Below, piece by piece: positions 45,355 through 56,423 of a stretch of DNA of 64,000 bases; positions within the stretch are counted from its first letter, which is position 1; each line of letters begins with the position of its first letter. Below the pieces are notes generated by a model, which saw nothing but the letters and a program-made list of their open reading frames with translations, searched no databases and was not told where the DNA came from. The translations under genes were made by a program, and so were the position numbers. The stretch spans positions 523,114 to 587,113 of the forward strand of contig NMRB01000012.1 of the NCBI GenBank assembly GCA_002633025.1, read 5' to 3'. Source of the stretch: Notospermus geniculatus (Eukaryota > Nemertea > Pilidiophora > Heteronemertea > Lineidae).

Positions 45355-48300
45355 TTATTCATTCCCACTCTTCCACAGGCAAGTATGTACTTTGCCAATC
45401 AGCGAGCGAAAGAACATCAACCTGGGAAAGCCGTTCCCGCCATTTGCCGAAAGGATGGCCGCCATCGACTAGGCCTACGACGACAAAACGGCAACTTCTG
45501 CCCCATTCAGCACATGGTATTAATCCCAAATCGAGCAATATTTTGTCCCTTCGGCTGTGTGGAGCCCTGGAAAAGTCGCGATAGTCTCAGCCCAAACATC
45601 TGAAGAAAGCAACGATGTAACTCGAGATACCCGAGTTGTCAGTGTTGTGAAGATGGAACAAAAACACGACATTCAAGTCACGTTTCGAGGTTATCGATCT
45701 GCCAGGGTTTTATATTTGAATCGCGGCTCAAGTAATGCAGCCTGCGTCATCATCTTAGCCGCAATGGTCATGAAGGGCTCTTCCTTATTTTTTAGAAGAA
45801 TTCAAGATACCGACCACTCTGGGATGCTATTCCATCTTCTCTTTTTCAAATTCCACGATGAATTTTTTCTTGCATTTGCAAGTAACGGGAGGCTTGGTCA
45901 CCGGCTTTCTTTTGCTGTTTCCCAAATTTCGACCTGCAAAGGATGAAAATAGTTATTACCGATATCTCTACAATAAGCAGTGCTCACGTGTTGGCCAGGC
46001 ACAAATCTGAAGTCATGTACCGGTTGTATCTGACAGTATATTTCTCTATCTCTAGCCATGCACTGTTAAGATGGCGGTAACACAACCCGAACGAAGGGGG
46101 AATGCCCACGCTGGACCACCCCGTACCAAAAGACGTAAAACCCATCCATATATATTGGCTACACGTCTTCACAGCCAACTCGCTTTCTCCTCTTTCATAA
46201 ACACACATCAAACATCCTTTGATTGCTTGGTTCATCGATTCTCACTCTCTGGATTCCCAGCCGGGACCGGCGGCTGTCAGAGGGTCGTCAATGGTCGCAT
46301 GGCCAGGGGTCTACTGGCGGGCATGTTGCTTTCACTTTAATCGATCGTTTTACATGGGTGAATAATGTGAAAGACGACGGTGTTGGCCACTGGAGCAAGA
46401 ATTCCCGTGGTCATTGCCCTTCGGCATCGAGGACTGGCGTATCCCTAGAATTCCCGTGCTGTGGCTGGCTAGATGTGGAAGAACGGCACTCAGGCTGGCC
46501 TTTCGGAATCAGGATCTCTTCATACAAAGCCACAGGTTGCTTTATTTCGCCGTAGCCTGCCAGACTTATCGACGTCCTCAAAAAAGTGGTCTTGACGACA
46601 ATAGAGATATTGAAGTCCTAATCCTAGTCGTTACGACTTTGAGACACGACTATGACGACTACGATATTTGCGATTTATGCGCACTTCCGATTACGAGTCA
46701 AAATTATTCTGCCACAAAGTTATGGCATTTTACGATTTGCAAACGTCTATCAAATCGTTTTTATCAAGGATGTCTACAGCGGACTGCAATTCATTCTCGT
46801 AGTTGAAGTCGGAGTCGGAAAGCTGCGCATCCTCTCTAATACTGTGACATCCATCGAGCATTGTCGGTGCTACAAAAAGCTTTCCGAAAAGCAATACAAA
46901 AACATTGTCATTGATGTAACATTTGCGGATAACTGTCGCGAAAAGTGACACAAGTTATGACATTGTACAACTTTTTTTGTGATCAGAAGCAAGAAAATAG
47001 ATAGATGACCATGTACTAACTTTATCATTTATTCCTTCTTTATTTATTAACAAATTTATACATTTGATCCATAAATATGCACAAGAACAATCCAAAGTAT
47101 TAGTCATAAGATATCTTTAAAAATCGCAAATTTTATTTTATAACTTATCATCATTCAATATACACAAACAACGTACTCAAAGGAGTAGATCACAGAAATG
47201 CAACGTCTGCCACTCATTCACAATTCATCAGTATGAATTGAAAGATAAGGATGCTACAAAATGATACCATAGCAGCCAGGAGCTTGTAATTTGAAGTAAA
47301 CTACGAGTAATAGTACAACTACAGTAACCTAAAATGTTCCTCCTTTGCCGAGGACCTACAGGAACCAGACCTACATCAGTCAAGTCCCACTGACACACTG
47401 CCCAATACTTTGCCATTGAACACTTATTGGATTATCGAGTGAGTGAATGTATATACATACATAGCCAGAGAGCATTTTGAGAACTCTCGTACATTTCACA
47501 GCTATTTTGCATAGTTATATAGTTTACAAGCCAAGTAGGCGCACATGAAGTGTCTGTGTTGTATTAGGCTTGCTGAAATGTTGCAATTACAGAAAACAAA
47601 ATATTGACACGCGACTCTTCAAAATGAGCCAAGATATAGCTATATACACATTATGCTAGAGAAAAAATAGAATACACAACAGAGGGGTTTGCCTTCCAAA
47701 AATGAAATCAACATATAGGCCTACTCTCTGCATTTCTCCATGGATTATCTCTGCAGTAAAACGTTTACTATTACACCTCTGATATGCCCGAATCACTGGT
47801 CAAGCCATACTTTATGCTAGATCCACTCCTATCAAAGGCCTGTATATTCTGGATCCAATTCTAACAAGCTAGACCCACAAGGAATACAGTCCTGATGCAA
47901 GGTGCACACAGTGGACAATATATGCCCAGTATTACGCTTCATTGGTACGAAGCAAACGCACTGAACAGATGTGGGCTAGACAAGTGAAGTGCTGCCATCT
48001 CAAATCACATCGACAAATGAATACACTGAAGCAACATCAAGAATCACAAGCTCTTGCTCAAAAAATGACTGCCCACCGTCAAAAGAGCTACAACGAACAG
48101 CTGGCTGTTATAGAGGTTCAGCCATTGTCAATGACAAAACAATCTGCTGCCAATGAGTGGGGTACATTACATCTACTGCCAATGACGCAACAATCTGCTG
48201 TCAATGATTCAGATATACATATAGGCCTGTGTTGATGAACAACAATGTGAATGTTAATGAGTCAGTTACATTGGCCTCTGTCGATGACACAACAATCTGC

Positions 48301-48988
48301 TGTCAATGAGTCAGTTACATTGGCCTCTGTCAATGACACAACAATCTGCTGTCGATGAGTCAGTTGCATTGGTCTCTGTCAATGACACAACAATCTGCTG
48401 TCAATGAGTCAGTTACATTGGCCTCTGTCAATGACACAACAATCTGCTGTCAATGAGTCAGTTACATTGGTCTCTGTCAATGACACAACAATCTGCTGTC
48501 GATGAGTCAGTTGCATTGGCATCTGTCAGTGACACAACAATCTGCTGTCAATGAGTAGGCTACAATGCCATTAGTCCTACAGCAAAAATCTATTTTTGAT
48601 TACAGTCAATGAGGCTGCAATCAACTGTCAATGACTCAGTTACATAGACGTCTACTGTCAATGACATTGCAATATGAGAACTATTCGTCAAATATCAGTG
48701 CTTCTGCCAAATTATGGTACCCAAGTGGTATACGATGTACTACTGTGCACATATACATTGTACAATGTAACATGAAGCGTGTGGCATTAAGCGTGTGGGT
48801 TAAGTAGCGTTCAATGGCGCACAAATCCGGTCCGTTTTCAGTCCGTTTGCCGCGTAGTAGTTTTCCGGATACGACAACGCAAGAGTCAATTTGATAGAAT
48901 TTTTACGAAGCAGAATCGGACAAAATCCGTGTGCCAATGAACCCCGCTTCAGTTGGCAGCAAATTACTAGGTGTTGACACTCCCTGTT
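45355..48988. repeat. Large segmental duplication, unit 1
   Basis: Matches 49952-53896 nearly throughout, from cccactcttccacaggcaag to gtgttgacactccctgtta. No gene identified in it. A minus-strand segment ending about 45829-45942 (basic/cysteine motif VTCKCKKKFIVEFEKEK after a good acceptor) is the best coding candidate. Confidence 0.95.
48243..48560. repeat. 49-bp minisatellite with AP-1 sites (unit 1)
   Basis: About six units of 49 bp (successive starts at 48301 and 48350). Most contain TGAGTCA, the AP-1/TRE consensus, plus ACAACAAT (a SOX-like core). Confidence 0.9.
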
Positions 48989-48991
48989 AAT

Positions 48992-49260
48992 GCCTAGGTC
49001 ACATATCCACCGGGCCCCCTACGATTTTCCCCACCGGCGGCTTGCCGTGGATTTCAGAGACCGTACGGGTCCATTACGAATTTCATGTCTACGGTGTGTG
49101 TGGTCACACATTCTACGGTGCCCGGTGAAAATTGGTGGAGAGTAATCGCAAGACCCGTCAACAATCGGCCTAGGTCACATATCCACTCCGGGGCCCGTAC
49201 GGCGAGTAAAAACAGACATTTTGGCCAAATTCTACGTGCCCAGTTTGACCCAGTCTAATT
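48992..49260. repeat. CCTAGGTCACATATCCAC element (two partial copies)
   Basis: CCTAGGTCACATATCCAC appears at 48993 and 49168. The second copy continues through ggggcccgtacggcgag, and its reverse complement is found at 59905-60005. Confidence 0.7.
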
Positions 49261-49267
49261 TCCAGGC

Positions 49268-49375
49268 ATGAGAGTGGTCTTGGAGGGAAAAACCGGAAGC
49301 CGGCCGAAGGCCGGCACAGGGAGCGCGAAGCGCGACCGGGGGGGAGCGCGAGGGGGGGTGTCCCCCCCTCTCGCC
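49268..49375. repeat. GC-rich palindromic tract
   Basis: Nested short palindromes (GCCGGCCGAAGGCCGGC, GCGCGAAGCGCG) then G- and C-runs, sharply more GC-rich than the surroundings. Confidence 0.7.
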
Positions 49376-50243
49376 AGGAAAATTTTTGAAAATTGGAGGA
49401 TAAAAGACCCAATTTCCCGGCATCTACGATCCGAAATACTGACCCGGCGGCGGCCATTGCAAGAAAGTCACTTGGCACGAATACTGACGGAAATTGCCGA
49501 TCGAGTGGCCGAGTGTGTGACGTCAGACGCTGTGCCAAATATGGTCACCGTTACGCTACTATTCCATTCATCACTGTTAATGACTGGAGTTGATTGACCA
49601 ATCAGGTAGAAGGGCGCGAATCGCGCGCCATATCCTTATTTGGCAAAGCATTAGCATCAACCAATCGTGTGACGTGGCGACCACTTCAGGGCCCGGAAGA
49701 TGTATAGCCATCGAAGATCGTTCTATACCTCATTTGCATTAGGCAATCGGATTGGCGCAATGCAGGAATTCGCAGCCCGACATGGGTTTAACCATCGTAG
49801 ATGGTAATAATTTATTCGCTGCGTCCACAATACAGCCCGCCCGGCGGGAATTCACCGCGACTTGCGCGACTTGGTGACCTGATCTCGGGCCTGATCTGCC
49901 GACCGGGGATAGCTGGGACGACCATAATCATACCTCACCCCCCTTCAGTTNTTCATTCCCACTCTTCCACAGGCAAGTATGTACTTTGCCAATCAGCGAG
50001 CGAAAGAATATCAACCTGGGAAAGCCGTTCCCGCCATTTGCCGAAAGGATGGCCGTCATCGGCTAGGCCTACGACGACAAAACGGCAACTTCTGCCCCAT
50101 TCAGCACATGGTATTAATCCCCAATCAAGCAATATTTTGTCCCTTCGGCTGTGTGGAGCCCTGGAAAAGTCGCGATAGTCTCCGCCCAAACACCTGAAGA
50201 AAGCAACGATGTAACTCGAGATACCCGAGTTGTCAGTGTTGTG

Positions 50244-50569
50244 CATCTTGTCCAAACAAGGCTATCGACACCGTCTTTAGCCTTGTCCGAATCATGTCAT
50301 CTTTTCCGTTAATGCATAAATTATTAATGAACCTGACCCCTACTTGACCCCGCCTCCGAGCCAATCAGAACTTGCGAAACAAATCACCGTTGGACACTTT
50401 CTTTGCTCTTCACGCTCGAATTTGTAACATGGATTTTGATTGGCACGTCGATTTTCCTTCGCGCCCCGATGATTGGCTGAGGCTCTCACCCCCTCAGAAA
50501 CGGGAAATGTGATGGATTCGAACCAGGCTAGATGGCCGTCAGGGCAGATAGACTGGTGAGCACCAGATG
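50244..50569. mobile_element. 326-bp non-autonomous element with 8-bp TSD
   Basis: Flanked by GTGTTGTG at 50236-50243 and 50570-50577. Unit 1 has one uninterrupted GTGTTGTG at 45642-45649. Imperfect TIRs CATCTTGTCC / CATCTGGTGC. An 8-bp target duplication fits hAT-type transposition. No open frame for a transposase. Confidence 0.85.
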
Positions 50570-53039
50570 GTGTTGTGAAGATGGAACAAAAACACGACAT
50601 AAGTCACGTTTCGAGGTTATCGATCTGCCAGGGTTTTATATTTGAATCGCGGCTCAAGTAATGCAGCCTGCGTCATCATCTTAGCCGCAATGGTCATGAA
50701 GGGCTCTTCCTTATTTTTTAGAAGAATTCAAGATACCGACAACTCTGGGATGCTGTTCCATCTTCTCTTTTTCAAATTCCACGATGAATTTTTTCTTGCA
50801 TTTGCAAGTAACGGGAGGCTTGGTCACCGACTTTCTTTGGCTGTTTCCCAAATTTCGACCTGCAAAGGATGAAAATAGTTATTACCGATATCTCTACAAT
50901 AAGCAGTGCTCACGTGTTGGTCAGGCACAAATCTGAAGTCATGTACCGGTTGTATCTGACAGTATTCCTCTATCTCTAGCCATGCACTGTTAAGATGGAG
51001 GTAACACAACCCGAACGAAGGGGGAATGCCCACGCTGGACCACCCCGTACCAAAAGACGTAAAACCCGTCCATATATATTGGCTACACGTCTTCACAGCC
51101 AACTCGCTTTCTCCTCTTTCATAAACACACATCAAACATCCTTTGATTGCTTGGTTCATCGATTCTCACTCTCTGGATTCCCAGCCGGGACCGGCGGCTG
51201 TCAGAGGGTCGTCAATGGTCGCATGGCCAGGGGTCTACTGGCGGGCATGTTGCTTTCACTTAATCGATCGTTTTACATGGGCGAATAATGTGAAAGACGA
51301 CGGTGTTGGCCACTGGAGCAAGAATTCCCGTGGTCATTGCCCTTCGGCATCGAGGACTGTGTGTCCCTAGAATGAATTCCCATGCTGTGGCTGGCTAGAT
51401 GCATCTTCACTGAGTTCAGGTCAAGACTCGGCTTCTCCTCCCTTGTAGGAAGAGGTTAGCCGATTTCTACACGATGCATTTTGCAGAATGGCTAATGAGA
51501 AAGAACGGCACTCAGGGTGGCATTTCGGAGCCAGGATCTCTTCATACGAAGCCACAGGTTGCTTTATTTCGCTGTAGCCTGCCAGACTTATCGACGTACT
51601 CAAAAAGTGGTCTTGACGACAATATACTGTGGCATTGTCGGTGCGACAAAAAACTTTCCGAAAAGCAATACAGATTGTCATTGAACACTTGCGGATAACT
51701 GTCTATTAAAGTGACTGAAATCAGATTATGACATTGCGCAACTTTTTTGTGATCAGAAGCAAGAAAATAAATAGATGACCATGTTGTAACTTTATCATTT
51801 ATTCCTTCTTTATTTATTAACAAATTTATACATTTGATCCATAAATATGCACAAGAACAATCCAAAGTAGTAGTCATAAGATATCTTTAAAAATCGAAAA
51901 TTTTATTTTATAACTTATCATCATTCAATATACACAAACAACGTACTCAAAGGAGTAGATCACAGAAATGCAACGTCTGCCACTCATTCACAATTCATCA
52001 CTATGAATTGAAAGATAAGGATGCTACAAAATGATACCATAGCAGCCAGGAGCTTGTAATTTGAAGTAAACTACGAGTAATAGTACAACTACATATGTAC
52101 AGTATAACCTAAAATGTTCCTATAGGCCTCCTTTGCCGAGGACCTACAGGAACCAGACCTACATCAATATCCATCAGTCAAGTCCCATTGACACACTGCC
52201 CAATACTTTGCCATTGAACACTTATTGGATTATCGAGTGAGTGAATATATACATACATAGGCAGACAGGATTTTGAGAACTTTCATATGTTTCATAGCTA
52301 TTTTGCATAGTTATATACTTTACAAGCCAAGTAGGCGCACATGAAGTGTCTGTGTTGTATTAGGCTTGCTGAAATGTTGCAATTACAGAAAACAAAATAT
52401 TGAGACGCGACTCTTCAAAATGAGCCATGATATAGCTATACACATTATGTTAGAGAAAAAATAGAATGTGACAACAGAGGGTTTGCCTTCCAAAAAATGA
52501 AATCAACATAGGCCTACTCTCTGCATTTCTCCATGGATTATCTCTGCAGTAAAACGTTTACTATTACACCTCTGATATGCCCGAATCACTAGTCAAGCCA
52601 CACTTTATGCTAGATCCACTCATATCATAGGCCTGTATATCTCTGGATCCAATTCTAACAAGCTAGACCCACAAGGAATACAGTCCTGATGCAAGGTGCA
52701 CAGAGTGGACAATATATGCCCAGTATTACGCTTGGTACGAAGCAAACGCACTGAACAGATGTGGGCTAGACAAGTGAAGTGCTGCCATCTCAAATCACAT
52801 CGACAAATGAATACACTGAAGCAACATTAAGAATCACAAGCTCTTGCTGCTCAAAACACCGTCAAAAGAGCTACCACGAACAGCTGGCTGTTATAGAGGT
52901 ATTCAGCCATTGTCAATGACAAAACAATCTGCTGCCAATGAGTGAGGTACATTACATCTACTGCCAATGACGCAACAATCTGCTGTCAATGAGGTCCCAC
53001 TATCGATGACACAACAATCTGCTGTCAATGATTCAGATA

Positions 53040-53475
53040 TACATATAGGCCTGTGTTGATGAACAACAATGTGAGTGTTAATGAGTCAGTTACATTGGCC
53101 TCTGTCGATGACACAACAATCTGCTGTCAATGAGTCAATTATATTGGCCTCTGTCATGAAACAACAATCTGCTGTCAATGAGTCAGTTACACTGGACTCT
53201 GTCAATGACACAACAATCTGCTCTCAATGAGTCAGTTACATTGGTCTCTGTCAATGACACAACAATCTGCTGTCAATGAGTCAGTTACATTGGCCTCTGT
53301 CAATGACACAACCTGCTATCAATGAGTCAGTGTTACACTGGCCTCTGTCAATGACACAACAATCTGCTGTCAATGAGTCAGTTACATTGGTCTCTGTCAA
53401 TGACACAACAATCTGCTGTCAATGAGTCAGTTGCATTGGCATCTGTCAGTGACACAACAATCTGCTGTCAATGAG
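53040..53475. repeat. 49-bp minisatellite with AP-1 sites (unit 2)
   Basis: Same repeat as in unit 1 with more units (about eight or nine) and two shortened ones near 53150 and 53310. TGAGTCA occurs in nearly every unit. Confidence 0.9.
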
Positions 53476-53896
53476 TAGGCTACAATGCCATTAGTCCTAC
53501 AGCAAAAATCTATTTTTGATTACAGTCAACATCTATAAGGCTGCAATCAACTGTCAATGACTCAGTTACATAGACGTCTACTGTCAATGACATTGCAATA
53601 TGAGAACTATTCGTCAAATATCAGTGCTTCTGCCAAATTATGGTACCCAAGTGGTATACGATGTAGAGTCTACTACTGTGCACATACACATGAAGCGTGT
53701 GGCATTAAGGGTTAAGTAGGGTTCAATGGCGCACAAATCCGGTCCGTTTTCAGTCCGTTTGCCGCGTAATTTTCCGGATACGACAACGCAAGAGTCAATT
53801 TGATAGAATTTTTACGGATCGGACAAAATCCGTGTGCCAATGAACCCCGCTTCAGTTGGCAGCAAATTACCAGTAGGTGTTGACACTCCCTGTTAG

Positions 53897-56340
53897 AGAA
53901 AGCAATTTTTCTTCAATTGTCTGAACTTAAGATTTCATCAACAATTTTAGAATGATGTCACTGCTGCAACAAGCATTATATATGTTTCGATGACAACAAT
54001 TGTGGCAGAGAGTTCATTTTGGAAGTGCTTGGCCCATGTACCGGTGGAGACACCAGGCAGTAGTAGAAAATGTTGCGTTGCAATTTCCAACGTCGTAGTC
54101 TGTGAGGGCGGCGTTCAAACAGGTTTTTTGTGGCTCACTACACATACATGTAGCTTCTGTCTGGTAATAAAAGTGTGCATGACTAGAAACTGTCCAGACA
54201 GCACAGAAGTTGCTGCGCTCATGGAAGGCATTCAACTTATCATAAGTGTGACAGAAGATTAGAGTTTGAGGAACTGAACAGTGAATAATATGTGCCTCAG
54301 CTGCAGGCAGAGCAGTGAAGACATGTGGACTGTTTAATAATTAATAAGAGGAGTTGCCTTGCTCAGTGGGTAAAACCGCTGGTCTACCACACAATCAGAC
54401 CCTGGTTCGAATCCAGGAAGAACCCAGATTAGTTTCTGCCAAAAATCACAAACAAGAGGTCCATGGGCCTGGCGCTCAGCTGATATTATAGGCCTGGGGT
54501 TGATATAAGTACATGTAGGCCTACATGATGTAAGGGGTTCCGCAGTGTTGGAGGATGGGTAGTGGGTGATGTTGAATTCCAGGTATTTTTTTCACCAGAT
54601 GTGCATGGTTGGATAAGTTACCTAATTACAAAGAGTGATTAAAGAGATAGTCCTATACATTTGAATATTTTGGAAAATATACGGTATGCATACATGAACA
54701 CTCTTGTCAGAAAATAAAAGGACACAAGTGCTCCTAAATATCTCAAAAACTGTTGAAGCTACAGCAATGGTATTTAGTACCCAATCTGTAGCAACATGTT
54801 AGTGTTTTGCTAAAAATCAAGTTTAAATAGTCAATAGAAAAATGACATTTCATAAATCACTTTTTTCAGAATTAACAAATTTTCTTTCTTCACTATATTC
54901 ACTTGCCTGACTGACCAACATCTGCAACATTTATATTTAAAATCTCAAAATAAAATGCCTCTTTTGGCATTTTTTAATTAAATAAATCCAGCTCATACAA
55001 TACTTCTGAGACAGCCCCTGTGGTCATGTCATTTTGTCATGTGGAACTGGAACAGGCTGAGGCCTAGACTTCAGACAATGTATACTTGTAGGTTATGTGT
55101 GTCATGACGATACTGTGAACCCTACACGCATTAGAGAAGATGATGATATGAATATCAACATCGCTCCAGGTATAAACAAGGTAAAGCTACATGTATGTCA
55201 CCTTACCTGACGAAAGATTAGTCACGCTATAACAGCACGTTGAACTTCTCAAGTGATGAAATGCATGGTGGCCATTTTTGTCAGCTACATGTACATATAG
55301 GGTTTGACAAGGTATCAGTCCAGTTTCGGTGTTACCCCTGGCTATATATAGGTTGGACAGTACACCAGTTACAGAGTCACTCATGCATAAGCAGGAACTT
55401 TGAAGTGCGGGAAATTCAAATACCCCTGTTTTTTATTTTCCTGCATAGCACCCTCTGGTGGACAGACCTAACATTATTTTCCCTTTGAACTGATGTAGAA
55501 AATATCAACCTATCTATTCCATCACTTTTGGTCGACATATTTATCAGGGCACATCAAAAGACAGATTCAACGGATTCGACGGATAGTGGTCTGCGGTCAA
55601 CTTTGTGGGGGAATTCCCAGAGTAGGCTGGTACCCTGTCCTACAATCAAGCAGTACGGGCCAAAAAGTTAATCGAAGATTGGGAGGGCAGATGATCATTC
55701 TAAAATAATCAACATTACCACTGGGTTAAGATCTGAAACAATAGATCAGACCGCATCTGTACATGTATTTGATTATCCAAGGAAACTCGATTGATAGTAG
55801 GCCTACCGTTCTCATCAACACGCGGTTTTTTCAGTGTTTCCCGTGTAGGCCTATGTCATTTTAGCTACATGTATTCTCGACATGAGATATCGACAGCGCA
55901 ACTGTGTTGACATCATCAACAGATCATTGGCAGTGGCGACGTCATAAATTTTTCACAAGATGCCGCGCCGCTCACTCTTTGTGGAAAATCCCTTTGAGTT
56001 CGGATGGATTTGAAATCGTACTATATTGAAAACAACACGTAGGTTTTAAAGCTTATACATATTTTATACATAAAGCTTGTACATATTTTATGACATATTC
56101 CTAAAAAGATTAATGCATATAAAAAGTAATTATATGCTTCATTTTACAAGCTGTCAAATCCATTGAACCCGTCTTTTCGCCGATGTGGCCTATATTTATC
56201 ATAGGGGCTGAAATATTGAGATATTTTATTTTGCGCAAAATGCCCCCTGGATGGCATTATGTAGGTCAAATCGCAAAATTTTTTGGTTCTGTTTCGAGCC
56301 CTTTGGTCAGCTGAGCTAAAAAAGGAGCAAACGCAGAAAA
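53897..56340. other. Unassigned region
   Basis: No gene recognised; a 90-codon plus frame at 53990-54262 lacks any known motif. A copy of the AAGAGGtCCATgGGCCT...GCGCTCAGCTGA dispersed motif lies at 54453-54485, inverted relative to its relatives at about 18018, 25378 and 25985. Confidence 0.4.
54353..54425 (+). mobile_element. tRNA-like SINE head
   Basis: Box A-like ttgctcagtggg (54359-54370) and perfect box B GGTTCGAATCC (54404-54414) with a 5-bp T-stem, but no acceptor stem pairing, so a SINE head rather than a working tRNA. Confidence 0.6.
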
Positions 56341-56349
56341 AGAGTTAAT

Positions 56350-56400
56350 GATAAGAACACATGCTACACTTTGATCTTAGCCAATAGGCCAAGAAGCGAT
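56350..56400 (-). pseudogene. Truncated U2 snRNA-derived fragment
   Basis: The minus strand reads ATCGCTTCTTGGCC..TTGGCTAAGATCAA, the 5' end of U2 snRNA including the branch-site-pairing and flanking region, with single-base changes, and stops matching after about 50 nt. It lies just downstream of the last stop codon of the PH-domain gene. Confidence 0.85.
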
Positions 56401-56423
56401 ATTGTGTGGTACCGGTACCTCTA

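Larger units (their letters stand above)
49952..53896. repeat. Large segmental duplication, unit 2
   Basis: Second copy of 45355-48988. It begins one base after the single N at 49951, which could mark an assembly join. Its minus-strand coding candidate (about 50750-50862) has CAG where unit 1 has a TAG stop, extending the frame by about 11 residues. Confidence 0.95.

Noticed and set aside
54353-54425. A functional tRNA gene
   Set aside because: Box B and the T-stem are good, but the acceptor stem does not pair and the anticodon arm is irregular; treated as a SINE head.
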